DNA of 64,000 nucleotides from Caldicellulosiruptor kronotskyensis 2002 (GTDB lineage: Bacteria > Bacillota > Thermoanaerobacteria > Caldicellulosiruptorales > Caldicellulosiruptoraceae), in NCBI RefSeq assembly GCF_000166775.1, contig NC_014720.1, positions 331,001 to 395,000 of the forward strand. The letters run 5' to 3'. The stretch's first letter is position 1; the number at the start of each line of letters is the position of its first letter. The notes beneath the pieces were generated by a model that saw only the letters and a program-made list of their open reading frames with translations, did no database searches and was not told the DNA's origin. The position numbers and the translations under genes were made by a program. Positions 40,486-49,867 of this stretch are shown piece by piece.

Positions 40486-41694
40486 TCACTCATACCGCAG
40501 AGCAACGATTGGATCAAGCTGTGCTGCTCTTTTTGCAGGGTAAATCCCAAAGAAGATTCCAACAGCCGACGAGAACGCAAAAGCTATTAAAATTGTCTTC
40601 AACGATACAACAGGGGTAATTTGAATAAATGGGCCTACCAAATTTGCGAGAAGATAGCCCAAAAGTGTACCTATACTGCCGCCTATAAGAGATATCAAAA
40701 GTGCCTCAATTAAAAACTGTACCAGGATGTCTCTTTGTGTTGCACCGATTGCTTTTCTGATTCCTATCTCCCTCGTTCGTTCTGTCACAGCAACAAGCAT
40801 TATGTTCATAACTCCAATTCCGCCAACCACCAGAGATATTGCTGCGATTGCGCTCATTACAGTTGTAAAAATACCAAGTATCCTTTCAAATTGCTCCATG
40901 AAATTTACAAAGTTTTCTGTTTTATACTTGTCTTTGTTGTGATGTCTCAACTCTAAAAGTCTCACTACCTGAGATGTTGCCTCATCAAGCTGGTCTGAAT
41001 TGTAAGTCATTACGTAAATCTGTGAGATGGTCACATCATCAAATATCTTTTGTGCGTAGGTTATTGGCATTGCAGCAATAACAGGAAACTGATCAGCTGC
41101 AGCTCCGCCCAAAGCCCTGTAGCTACTGCTGTCTATCACACCAATTATCTTTGCGGTATCAAAGGATGTGGAAGACCCCACCTTTATGGTCTGACCAACA
41201 CAGTCTTCGTATCCAAATAGCTCTTTTGCCGACTCTCTATCAATCAAAACAACATTTCGACCAAGCAGGATATCTCTTTCGTTCAAAAATCTTCCGTATA
41301 CAATTTTCAAGTTTGAGACATTACCGTAGTCAAAGTCTGTTGCGATAAAAAGAGCTCTTTTGGTTCTTTTTCCAGACTTGACAAGTCCAAACTTTTGGGC
41401 AACTGGAGCCGCATACTTTACAGATGAAACTCTCTTTCGTATCATCTCAACATCTTTGACTGTGAGTCTGTCACTTTCGGTTATCTCCACATCTGTTCGT
41501 GGTCTGACAGAGAAAATATTCACGCCTATTTTTTCAAATTCGCCCAAAATGGCTGTCTTACCACCTTCACCCAGAGATACAATTGTTATCACAGAAGCGA
41601 TACCGATTATAATTCCCAACATGGTCAAAAATGTCCTCAGCTTATTTGAAAAAATGCTCTTTATTGCTACTTTGATAAGCTCTCTCATATACAT
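40486..41694 (-). CDS. MacB/FtsX-type ABC transporter permease
   Basis: A 402-residue permease with the same layout as the one at 9759: SIFSNKLRTFLTMLGIIIGIASVITIVSLGEG, a MacB core domain and VGGIGVMNIMLVAVTERTREIGIRKAIGATQ with final KRAAQLDPIVALRYE. It is the last gene of a complete adaptor-ATPase-permease operon. ATG 41694 or ATG 41688 may be used; GGTGATGGGAG precedes both. Confidence 0.9.
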   Translation of the reverse strand: MYMRELIKVAIKSIFSNKLRTFLTMLGIIIGIASVITIVSLGEGGKTAILGEFEKIGVNIFSVRPRTDVEITESDRLTVKDVEMIRKRVSSVKYAAPVAQKFGLVKSGKRTKRALFIATDFDYGNVSNLKIVYGRFLNERDILLGRNVVLIDRESAKELFGYEDCVGQTIKVGSSTSFDTAKIIGVIDSSSYRALGGAAADQFPVIAAMPITYAQKIFDDVTISQIYVMTYNSDQLDEATSQVVRLLELRHHNKDKYKTENFVNFMEQFERILGIFTTVMSAIAAISLVVGGIGVMNIMLVAVTERTREIGIRKAIGATQRDILVQFLIEALLISLIGGSIGTLLGYLLANLVGPFIQITPVVSLKTILIAFAFSSAVGIFFGIYPAKRAAQLDPIVALRYE

Positions 41695-41718
41695 GCTCCC
41701 ATCACCTTGATATTCTTT

Positions 41719-42411
41719 TTAGTATGTTATCCTGTTTTTTACCGGGGCATCATCAATTATCATACCATCTCTGATTCTGATGATTCTCTTTGCATGGTTT
41801 GCAATGTCCTGTTCATGGGTTACCATTATGATGGTTGTACCGGCTTTGTTCAGTTCATGGAATATCTTCATTATTTCAATACTGGATGCAGTATCTAAGT
41901 TTCCAGTTGGCTCATCGGCAAGCAAGAAAGAAGGATTCATAACAATTGCACGGGCAATGGCAACTCTTTGCTGCTGACCACCTGAGAGCTCATTTGGTCT
42001 GTGATAAATTCTGTCTGAAAGACCAACACGCTCTAAAGCAGAAAGTGCCCTTTGTCTTCTTTCCTTGGGAGGAATTTTTGCGTATATCATTGGAAGTTCA
42101 ACGTTTTCAAGGGCATTGAGTTTACTAAGCAGGTTGAATGATTGAAAAACAAAACCTATATTTTTGTTTCTAAGCGATGCAAGCTGCATGTCGTTCAATG
42201 TTGACACCTCAAGACCATCCAAAAGATAACTTCCTGAAGTGGGCTTGTCAAGAAGTCCGATGATGTTCATTAGCGTTGATTTGCCAGACCCTGAAGGACC
42301 TACAATTGCAACATATTCTCCTTTTTCTACTTTAAGAGAAATTCCTTTGAGTACTTCAAGTTCCACCTTCCCAAGACTGTACACCTTTTTTATATCCTTT
42401 AATTCAATCAT
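41719..42411 (-). CDS. MacB-type ABC transporter ATP-binding protein
   Basis: A 230-residue ATPase: GPSGSGKSTLMNIIGLLDKPTSG (Walker A), NELSGGQQQRVAIARAI (signature), FLLADEPTGNLD (Walker B) and IMVTHEQDIA (H-loop). LolD/MacB class. It lies 2 bases after the adaptor stop and 24 bases before the permease start, so the three form one operon. It could also serve the ATPase-less operon at 7.4-10.9 kb (inference). Confidence 0.93.
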   Translation of the reverse strand: MIELKDIKKVYSLGKVELEVLKGISLKVEKGEYVAIVGPSGSGKSTLMNIIGLLDKPTSGSYLLDGLEVSTLNDMQLASLRNKNIGFVFQSFNLLSKLNALENVELPMIYAKIPPKERRQRALSALERVGLSDRIYHRPNELSGGQQQRVAIARAIVMNPSFLLADEPTGNLDTASSIEIMKIFHELNKAGTTIIMVTHEQDIANHAKRIIRIRDGMIIDDAPVKNRITY

Positions 42412-42413
42412 AC

Positions 42414-43580
42414 TTAGCTTCCACCTTTTTCTTTAACTTTTGTACCGTTTTGGATTGAGCTGTTGGGATTTAAAATTACTTTTTCACCAGCAGCAACACC
42501 GCTTTTAATTTCGGTTTCTAAATCAGAGGAAAGACCAACTTCTACCTTTCTTTGCTTTGCAACACCATTTTCCACAATGTATACAAAGCTTTGCCCCTTT
42601 TTGTCTGTCAAAATGGCTTCTGAAGGGACTTTTAAAACATTTTTCTTTTCGCCAAGCTTTATATCCACATCAACGTTAAAACCTGGTTTTATCGTGCCAT
42701 CGTTGTTTAGAATATCCACATACACCTTTACAACGTTTTCAGCTCCTGTTTGAGTAATTACCTTTGTTGCAGCGGGACTAACCATCTTGACAGCTCCATC
42801 AAAAGTTTTTTCACCAAATCTTATTAAAGCCTTTTGTCCCTCAGAAATATTTATAGCATCATATTGATTGACATTAAGAACAATCTGAAGGTCTTCAGGG
42901 TCTTCAACTGTAACTGCAGGAAGCTGCACAGAGCTAAAAACGTTTCCTTCCCGTGCGTTTATAGCTGTCACAACTCCATTTATCTGTGATTTGATATATC
43001 GCTGCTGTTTGTCCATGTTTTGTTTTATACTTTGAAGATTTAGCTGAGCAATTTCAACCTGTTTTTCCTGAAGTTTTATCTGATCGTCAAGGCTATAACC
43101 AGGAGATGCCACTTGCATCTGCGATGATGTAAAAGTGTTCAGAGAATAACTCTGAATAGGTGCTGTGCTATTTTGCAAAGAGCTTTGGTTTTGACTTGAC
43201 CATTTTTCTTTTAATTTTTTCAGAGATTCTAATTGAAGTTTTGCCATTTCAAGTTGTTTTTGCGCAATTTTGTATTGAATTGATAGATCCTGAGTTTCAA
43301 GCTCTAAAAGCTTGTCACCCTTTTTCACTTTATCTCCCACATCCACAAATACTTTTAGCACCTTTGTGGGGGTGAGGATGAAATAATCTTGTTTTGATTT
43401 TGATTCAACATCACCATTTGTTGAGAATAGCCATACAATATCTCCTTTTTCAACATTTGCAGTTTTCACCTCAACCGTGTTTAGCATCTGCTGGTTCCTC
43501 TGAGATATACCATATACGCTCAGGGCAATCAGTGCAACCACTAAAATGGTGATTAAAATACCTTTTGATGACCTTTTCAT
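42414..43580 (-). CDS. HlyD/MacA-type efflux adaptor
   Basis: A 388-residue adaptor with one N-terminal membrane helix (GILITILVVALIALSVYGI), a lipoyl-like half (VFVDVGDKVKKGDKLLELETQDL), a coiled-coil with a Q/S-rich loop (about 130-185), a returning half (VVTAINAREGNVF) and a beta-barrel ending VPSEAILTDKKGQSFVYIV. Normal MacA length. ATG 43580 is the working start; a TTG at 43604 in frame is possible. Confidence 0.9.
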   Translation of the reverse strand: MKRSSKGILITILVVALIALSVYGISQRNQQMLNTVEVKTANVEKGDIVWLFSTNGDVESKSKQDYFILTPTKVLKVFVDVGDKVKKGDKLLELETQDLSIQYKIAQKQLEMAKLQLESLKKLKEKWSSQNQSSLQNSTAPIQSYSLNTFTSSQMQVASPGYSLDDQIKLQEKQVEIAQLNLQSIKQNMDKQQRYIKSQINGVVTAINAREGNVFSSVQLPAVTVEDPEDLQIVLNVNQYDAINISEGQKALIRFGEKTFDGAVKMVSPAATKVITQTGAENVVKVYVDILNNDGTIKPGFNVDVDIKLGEKKNVLKVPSEAILTDKKGQSFVYIVENGVAKQRKVEVGLSSDLETEIKSGVAAGEKVILNPNSSIQNGTKVKEKGGS

Positions 43581-43785
43581 TGCTCCATTCACCAACCTTC
43601 TCAAGTTTTATGACTTTTCAATTATTTTTAGCTGCTCAAAAATTTTGGTGTAGAAATATTTATATACAAAATAATATTGTAGCATTGAAATTAATTTGTC
43701 AATAAACAAAAGCTAAATTGTTTAGATCAAAATATGATATAATGAATTTTGCTTTAACTTTTAAAAACTGCAGGAGGCAAGAAAA

Positions 43786-44892
43786 ATGGAAAAAGTAAAA
43801 GTTGCAGTGCTTGGCTGTGGCAACATTGCGCCAGTTTACCTTAAAAATCTCAAAAGGTTTGGGATATTTGACGTTGTTGCGTGCGCAGATGTGGACGCAG
43901 ATAAGGCAAAGAACATAGCTACAGAGTTTTCTATTTCGCAGGCGGTAGAACCTGACAAAGTGTATGACCTTGATGTGGATATAATTGTTAACCTCACCCC
44001 GCCTCAGCACCACTATGAAATAAACAAAAGGGTTTTGGAAAGTGGAAAGCACCTTTACAGTGAAAAGCCTCTTTGCTCAACGCTTAAGGAAGCAAAAGAA
44101 ATTCTGGAGTTAGCAGAAAAGAAAAACCTTAAAGTTGGATGTGCACCTGATACATTTCTTGGTGCGAACATTCAGACAGCAAAAAAGCTAATTGAAGATG
44201 GATGGATAGGAAGACCCTTTGCTGCAAACTGTTTTATACTCTACGGTGGACCTGAAAAGTGGCATCCAAACCCTCATTTTATTTTCAAAAAATACTTAGG
44301 ACCGCTTTTTGACGTCGGGCCTTATTGTTTAACAGCTCTTGCGTTTTTACTTGGATCTGTCAAAAAAGTATCTGGTATGGGCATGGTAACATACAAAGAA
44401 AGGCTTATAACTTCTGAGCCTCACAGAGGAGAAAAGATTGAGGTTGAAATGCCGACATATGTAACTGCAAACCTTCTTTTTGACACAGGTGTTATAGGAA
44501 ATGTCACTGTGTCGTATGATGTGCCGGATACAAACCTGCGTGGGATAGAGATTTATGGGACAGAAGGTACGTTAATTGTTCCAGATCCAAACTTTTTTGA
44601 CCATGGTAGAGTATATTTAAAAAGACACGATGATAAGGAATTTACAAAGATGCCGACCATCAATCCGTTCAATTACGACAACCTGCGCGGGCTTGGGATA
44701 CTTGACATGGCACTTTCAATAAAGCTTTCAACACCTCTTAGGGCATCGGGCAGGCTTTCTTATCATGTGCTGGAAACTCTGTGGGCAATCTACACTTCGA
44801 CACAAGAGGGAAGGTTTGTTGATGTTGAGAGCACAGCGCCTCGAACACCTCTTCTTGATATGGAGCTATTAAGGGAGGTTTTGTGTTTGTAA
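43786..44892 (+). CDS. Gfo/Idh/MocA-family oxidoreductase
   Basis: A 368-residue NAD(P)-dependent sugar dehydrogenase-type protein. The Rossmann motif is VAVLGCGNIAPVYLKNL; VNLTPPQHHYEINKRVLESGKHLYSEKPLCST carries the conserved EKP; the C-terminal domain has GPLFDVGPYCLTALAFLLG (catalytic D..H/Y region). The family oxidises or isomerises sugars and inositols; the exact substrate is unknown. AGGAGG precedes ATG 43786. A terminator follows at 44931. Confidence 0.88.
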   Translation: MEKVKVAVLGCGNIAPVYLKNLKRFGIFDVVACADVDADKAKNIATEFSISQAVEPDKVYDLDVDIIVNLTPPQHHYEINKRVLESGKHLYSEKPLCSTLKEAKEILELAEKKNLKVGCAPDTFLGANIQTAKKLIEDGWIGRPFAANCFILYGGPEKWHPNPHFIFKKYLGPLFDVGPYCLTALAFLLGSVKKVSGMGMVTYKERLITSEPHRGEKIEVEMPTYVTANLLFDTGVIGNVTVSYDVPDTNLRGIEIYGTEGTLIVPDPNFFDHGRVYLKRHDDKEFTKMPTINPFNYDNLRGLGILDMALSIKLSTPLRASGRLSYHVLETLWAIYTSTQEGRFVDVESTAPRTPLLDMELLREVLCL

Positions 44893-44930
44893 ATTGTAAA
44901 TTTTAATGAGGATTTGCTTTTTAAAAGTTT

Positions 44931-44955
44931 GCACTTTGCTAAAAGTGCTTTTTGT
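44931..44955 (+). terminator. Terminator after the oxidoreductase gene
   Basis: Perfect stem GCACTTT 44931-44937 / AAAGTGC 44942-44948, GCTA loop, then TTTTTG. Confidence 0.9.
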
Positions 44956-45044
44956 ATTCTTTGGCAGAGTGCTTTTTTGTTATATTCTCAAGCAAGCTTA
45001 AGTATAAATTATATAGTGACAAAAACTCTAAAGAGGCTCAAAAA

Positions 45045-45614
45045 ATGAACGCATTCTGGCTTGGTGCAATTGTATCTTCTATTTTGTACCAGCTTCTTTT
45101 TGGGAATGTAGAAAAAATTACAGAAATTCTGTTTTCGGCACCTCAAAAAGCAGCTGATATTTTCTTGACCATTTTGCTTTCAATAATGCTCTGGTCAGGA
45201 TTTTTGAGAGTTGTGCAGGATAGCAACCTTGTTGAGATTTTAAAAAAGCTTTTGAAACCCATTTTTGAAGCTTTATTTAAAACAAAAAACGAAAGAGCGC
45301 TTAATTTTATACTTTTAAATGTTGTTGCTAACATGCTCGGGCTTGGTAATGCTGCAACACCGGCAGGTATACTTGCCATGCAAGAGCTTTCAAAAGAAGC
45401 CAAAAATTCTACAGCCTCTGACGACATGATTTTGTTTGTGCTGATAAACACCTGTTCAATTCAGCTAATTCCAACAACTGCGATACTTCTGAGAACCAAA
45501 TTTTCATCATCAGCTCCAGCAGCCATCACCTTTCCCACACTTTTTGTTTCAATGGCAAGTCTTTTTATAGGAATAATCCTGTGTAAGGTTTTGTCGAAGG
45601 TGTGCAAAAAATGA
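45045..45614 (+). CDS. spmA: Spore maturation protein SpmA
   Basis: A 189-residue membrane protein with a nucleoside-recognition (Gate) domain: MLWSGFLRVVQDSNLVEILKKLLKPI, LNVVANMLGLGNAATPAGILAMQEL and LINTCSIQLIPTTAILLR. These are close to canonical SpmA. SpmA and SpmB are needed for full dehydration of the spore core in Bacillus. ATG 45045 has AAAGAGG upstream. It overlaps spmB by an ATGA. Confidence 0.92.
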   Translation: MNAFWLGAIVSSILYQLLFGNVEKITEILFSAPQKAADIFLTILLSIMLWSGFLRVVQDSNLVEILKKLLKPIFEALFKTKNERALNFILLNVVANMLGLGNAATPAGILAMQELSKEAKNSTASDDMILFVLINTCSIQLIPTTAILLRTKFSSSAPAAITFPTLFVSMASLFIGIILCKVLSKVCKK

Positions 45615-46129
45615 AGAATATCTCAGATTATCTGATAGCCTGTTTTTTACTTCTGATAATCCTGTTTGCAGCCTCAAAAAGGATAGATGTCTTCAAAAGC
45701 TTTGTAGAAGGTGTGAAAGATGGACTTAGGATTTCAATAAAGATATTCCCAAACGTTTTTGCACTGATTGTGGCTGTTGAGCTTTTCACAAAGACAGGGG
45801 TTCTGGATATCCTGCAAAAGCTCTTGTCTCCCGTATTGAGCTTTTTTGGAATATACAAAGAAGCGCTTGGTCTTATTATCATAAAACCGTTTTCTGGCAG
45901 TAGCAGTTTCGCAGTGCTAAAAGACATCTTCGAAAAGTACGGTGTTGACTCTGACATAGGCATATATTCTTCTATAATATGCGCATCAACTGAGACTCTC
46001 TTTTACGTCATCACCACATACCTTGCAGCAACCAATGTAAAAAAGACAAGGTATCTGATACCGGTAGCGATAGCTGTAGATTTTCTGGTTTTAATCATCG
46101 CAGCCATGATAGTAAGAAAGAGTATATAA
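45611..46129 (+). CDS. spmB: Spore maturation protein SpmB
   Basis: A 172-residue membrane protein: FVEGVKDGLRISIKIFPNVFALIVAVELFTKTGVLDIL, IIIKPFSGSSSFAVLKDIFEKYGVDSDIG and STETLFYVITTYLAATNVKKTRY. This is the SpmB pattern. The ATG overlaps the spmA stop, so the pair is translationally coupled, and both appear intact. Confidence 0.92.
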   Translation: MKNISDYLIACFLLLIILFAASKRIDVFKSFVEGVKDGLRISIKIFPNVFALIVAVELFTKTGVLDILQKLLSPVLSFFGIYKEALGLIIIKPFSGSSSFAVLKDIFEKYGVDSDIGIYSSIICASTETLFYVITTYLAATNVKKTRYLIPVAIAVDFLVLIIAAMIVRKSI

Positions 46130-46138
46130 AAAATAAAA

Positions 46139-46168
46139 AGCCACAGGCAAGACTGCCTGTGGTTATTT
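46139..46168. terminator. Bidirectional terminator
   Basis: CCACAGGCA 46141-46149 pairs with TGCCTGTGG 46154-46162, with A run before and TTATTTT after. Confidence 0.9.
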
Positions 46169-46187
46169 TGATTAATATTTTAAATTT

Positions 46188-46829
46188 TCATGCAACACCC
46201 TTGACAAACTTTTTTGCAAGCTCTGCAGCAGATGCCGCATCAGGTGCATACCCGTCAGCACCAATGCTTTTTGCAAAGCTCTCTGTCACAGGTGCACCAC
46301 CAACAATCACCTTTACTTTGTCGCGCAAACCTTGCTCTTGTAGCTTTTCAATTGTTGTTTTCATGTTTGGCATAGTTGTTGTAAGCAGTGCCGACATTGC
46401 AACAATCTGTGGGCTATGGTTTTTTACAGCCTCACAGAACTTTTCAGGTGCAACATCCACCCCAAGGTCGATTACCTCAAGCCCTGCACCTGTCATCATC
46501 ATAGCAACTAAGTTTTTGCCAATATCGTGCAAATCGCCTTTTACAGTGCCAATCACAACCTTACCGATTGGCTTTACACCTGTCTCTGTCAGGATTGGTT
46601 TTAGTACTTCCAGCGCAGCTTTCATTGCACGTGCTGCAATCAACACCTCTGGCACGTAAATCTCATTGTTTTTGAACTTCTCACCCACAACCGACATTGC
46701 CTGGACAAGTGCATCGTTTAAGATTGTCTCAGCAGAGATTCCGGAAGATAAAGCTTCTTTTACCTTTTCAGGTGCAAGTTTTGCGTTTCCTTTTTGAACG
46801 AGCTGTGATATTTCGTTCAAAATTTCCAT
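46188..46829 (-). CDS. Corrinoid protein (methyltransferase cognate)
   Basis: A 213-residue corrinoid protein of the MtbC/MtaC type. A helical cap (residues about 1-85) is followed by the B12-binding domain with VIGTVKGDLHDIGKNLVAMMM, where the histidine of DLHDIG is the lower cobalt ligand, then VIDLGVDV, SALLTTTMPNMKTTIEKL and VIVGGAPVTESFAKSIGADGYAPDA. Such proteins carry a methyl group between a substrate-specific methyltransferase and an acceptor enzyme. It is the third gene after an aldolase and a GH106-like glycosidase; a URO-D-type methyltransferase is at 58641. ATG 46829 is preferred. Confidence 0.93.
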   Translation of the reverse strand: MEILNEISQLVQKGNAKLAPEKVKEALSSGISAETILNDALVQAMSVVGEKFKNNEIYVPEVLIAARAMKAALEVLKPILTETGVKPIGKVVIGTVKGDLHDIGKNLVAMMMTGAGLEVIDLGVDVAPEKFCEAVKNHSPQIVAMSALLTTTMPNMKTTIEKLQEQGLRDKVKVIVGGAPVTESFAKSIGADGYAPDAASAAELAKKFVKGVA

Positions 46830-46848
46830 TTTTAAACCGGCCCCCTTT

Positions 46849-49839
46849 TTAAACATCAGATGTTAATATACTATAACTTCCAAGGCCAAATGGCAAGAGC
46901 ATATAGCGTGATGTGAAGTTTTCAAAGTCAATAAAGCTCTGCGGACGTCTGTACAGCTCCTCAAACACGTCTGCTTTGTGGTTTGCTTCTATGAGGTTAA
47001 AAAGTGTGTTTGTTAAAACTATCTCAAGCTCATTTTTACCGTCATTTACATGATCTGTTATGTCAGCCAAAAACGGCTGGGAAAAGAGAGTACATGCTTT
47101 CTTGCCGTTTACAAACACTTTGGCAATTGATGCGTTTACGTTATTGAGCTTTATATAAAATCTTTTTGAACTTTCTTTTGTAATCTCAAAAGAGCTTTTT
47201 AGACTTAGCGACCCAACATAAAAAGGATACCCGTCTTTTGTTATATCAAAATGACATGGCTTTTTGGGCTCGGTTAAGATAAACTTTGTCTCATCAACGC
47301 AAATCAGAGAAAAGCTTCCTACAAGATAAATGGCTTCAACCTCAGTCGGTCTGTGGTTTTTGGAGTTTTTTACCCTCTCATGGCAGCCAGGTGCTGTGAT
47401 GTTGTTTGACTTTCTACCACTGAGTACTATTTCATTTTTTCCTTCTTTGACAAAAGAGGTGATATCAATCTTGCCAACATTCACATCCAAAAAGTTCTGC
47501 TCAGGCGAAAAGCTTTCGGTTTTTCTTTCAAATTTGACAGGCTGATTGTTTACAAGAATCATGTCAAGATTCTCTGCACACTCTATTGCCACAAAAAGTT
47601 TTGACGGCACTTTTTCAACCTTAAAATAGTATGTGGCTTTGAAAGGTGTTCCTTCCGGGAGATTATAAAAATGCTTGTGCCAAACCTGGGCACAATAACA
47701 ATCTTCAAAAATTACCTTTCCATCAACTTCATATTTTATTCTGTCAAGTATTAGTGTATTGTAGTTTTTAAGCGCTATGTCAAACTCACAGCTACCTGTT
47801 TTGTATTCAAAACTATTGTCAAATATAACGCCTGAGATTAGATTTTTTGTATTCTGCGAAAGCTCCTTGTCAGACACCAAAAGACACAGGCTTGATGCAG
47901 GATACATTGTTGCATCAATCACAGCACAGCCTTTTTCCCTTCTTAATGTTGGAATCTTGAACACACCAAAGTCTACAAGGTCTGCGACAAAAACATTTTT
48001 GTCAGTAGGAATTTTTATTGTGATTTCTGCTTCTCTTTGAAGGTCTGTGTTTGCCAAAAAGATTATTCTGCTTCCATCATTTAGCTTTCTGCTCTGAAGT
48101 ATGATTTTTTTAGCGTTTTGACTTGTCTTTTTATCAATTACTTCAATGTAGGTTGAGACCTCTTCTTTTAAGATGCTAACAAGTTCATTCAGATCTGTAG
48201 CATTTATGAATTTTTCTTTTAAAGGAATGTCACACTTGCTGCCGTCTATCATGCAAAGTTCAAATCTTGAAAACATGAAATCTTTAAGTGCAACTACCTT
48301 GCCACCGGTATTTACAAAGTTTTGCAAAAGCTTAAGTGTTGTCTTCCTCAAATTTGTAAGAGGCGGCAGGACAACTACTTTGTAGCTATAACTGCCAACC
48401 TTAATTTTGCCATTTTCAACCTGTGCATACTTTGATAGGATTATCTCATCGCCAAAGTGAAAGTCAATCTTGTTTGCTATTAGCTCTTTTACCGTTTTGT
48501 CAAGCAGAATATCCAGCTTGTCCACGCTGTCATCAAACTTAGAATACTCTGCCCAGGCAGATGATATGGGGTGTAGAACAAGCACATCAACATCTCTTTT
48601 GCCGAGCCCTGCTATGTACGAAATTCTTGCAAGATAGTCTGCAAAGAACTTTTCATCTTCCCACCATGGCTGCTGGTAAAAAAGGTTTGGTGGATAGTCT
48701 CTTTTTCTCTCGCCTCTCATGGAATACAGGCTAAGATGCGGATTTATATATGTTATGCCGAGCACTGCCTGCCAGTCTGATATCCATTTTCTGTGAAGAA
48801 AACTCACATGCTGACCTGTTGTTCCAAAGGTTTCACACAGCACTCCTTTTTTGCCAAGCTGCTCTGCAACCGATGACACCTGTTTCATTGTAACTACCTG
48901 CTCTAAATGTCTTGCAAGCTTGTCAACTCCAGGAAGCTGCATGTACTCATAGTGGGGCATTGCAGCGCCTATCCATTCAATCTGGCCACGCATTGTATCT
49001 TCTGCCATGTAGTGTCCTGTCATCATAATGCCATTTTCTTCACACCACTTTGCATAAGGAATGGTAAAGTTTTCTATGAACATTTCAAGGGCAATATCAA
49101 AAAAGTCAAACCTGACCTTGTGGTAATTACCCACATTGAAGAAGAGCTCCTCAAAATGATCTTTTATATCATACCCTTTTTTCTGCAAAAACCTTTCTGG
49201 AAGTTTTTCTGTCCATGGTAAGGTAGGGATATCTTTGTAATGGACTCTTAAATATGTTGGCTCATCGGTGAATATTCCCGGCATTGCATCACCAAAATAC
49301 TCTTGGCAAGCTTGTTTGTATCTTTCATGTGTGAGGTTTATAAATTCCATAGTTGCATCTTTTGAAAGAAGGTCGACATAGCAGCTTCCATTGAACCACA
49401 TGTCACCAAGCTTCATTGTGCGCTTTGCAACAATGTACTTTACGCCACCATGGACAAAGCTTGAGAGCACCTCATCGTCGTGTTCAACCTGGTCCTCTTT
49501 CAAAAGAACTAAAAACTTGTGCCTGTATGAAGGATTTTTAAAAGCCACAGCACCCCCAGCAAAACCAGACGGCCACTTGTCTTCATCATAAAGCCATGCA
49601 AGCATGTTTAGCTTTTTTGCATGCTCTATACATTTTTTGACAAGATTTAGCCACTCTTCAGACAGATACTCTGTCACAAGCCCAACCCTTGAGTGCATGA
49701 AAAAACCGCCATAACCTTTTTGGTGCATTTCGGTTATCTGACGCAAAAGCTCTTCCTCTTTTAAATTGTCATTCCAGCTCCAGAAAGGTGCGCACCTGTA
49801 AAAATTATCTGGGTTTTTGAGTTTTTCTAAATCAAGCAT
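46849..49839 (-). CDS. Large GH106-like glycoside hydrolase
   Basis: A 996-residue protein with no signal peptide. The N-terminal barrel region begins NFYRCAPFWSWNDNLKEEELLRQITEMHQKGYGGFFMHSRVGL and continues AWLYDEDKWPSGFAGG, MPGIFTDEPTY and GVLCETFGTTG, a pattern seen in GH106 (alpha-L-rhamnosidase) and related families. Glutamates in TDEP and CETF are candidate catalytic residues. C-terminal parts (about 700-960) look like carbohydrate-binding beta-sandwiches. The substrate is uncertain; intracellular action on imported oligosaccharides, perhaps rhamnosides, is inferred. Its stop lies 20 bases before the corrinoid-protein ATG. Confidence 0.75.
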   Translation of the reverse strand: MLDLEKLKNPDNFYRCAPFWSWNDNLKEEELLRQITEMHQKGYGGFFMHSRVGLVTEYLSEEWLNLVKKCIEHAKKLNMLAWLYDEDKWPSGFAGGAVAFKNPSYRHKFLVLLKEDQVEHDDEVLSSFVHGGVKYIVAKRTMKLGDMWFNGSCYVDLLSKDATMEFINLTHERYKQACQEYFGDAMPGIFTDEPTYLRVHYKDIPTLPWTEKLPERFLQKKGYDIKDHFEELFFNVGNYHKVRFDFFDIALEMFIENFTIPYAKWCEENGIMMTGHYMAEDTMRGQIEWIGAAMPHYEYMQLPGVDKLARHLEQVVTMKQVSSVAEQLGKKGVLCETFGTTGQHVSFLHRKWISDWQAVLGITYINPHLSLYSMRGERKRDYPPNLFYQQPWWEDEKFFADYLARISYIAGLGKRDVDVLVLHPISSAWAEYSKFDDSVDKLDILLDKTVKELIANKIDFHFGDEIILSKYAQVENGKIKVGSYSYKVVVLPPLTNLRKTTLKLLQNFVNTGGKVVALKDFMFSRFELCMIDGSKCDIPLKEKFINATDLNELVSILKEEVSTYIEVIDKKTSQNAKKIILQSRKLNDGSRIIFLANTDLQREAEITIKIPTDKNVFVADLVDFGVFKIPTLRREKGCAVIDATMYPASSLCLLVSDKELSQNTKNLISGVIFDNSFEYKTGSCEFDIALKNYNTLILDRIKYEVDGKVIFEDCYCAQVWHKHFYNLPEGTPFKATYYFKVEKVPSKLFVAIECAENLDMILVNNQPVKFERKTESFSPEQNFLDVNVGKIDITSFVKEGKNEIVLSGRKSNNITAPGCHERVKNSKNHRPTEVEAIYLVGSFSLICVDETKFILTEPKKPCHFDITKDGYPFYVGSLSLKSSFEITKESSKRFYIKLNNVNASIAKVFVNGKKACTLFSQPFLADITDHVNDGKNELEIVLTNTLFNLIEANHKADVFEELYRRPQSFIDFENFTSRYMLLPFGLGSYSILTSDV

Positions 49840-49867
49840 TTTATCTCTCCTTTCTATCTGTGCTTTT

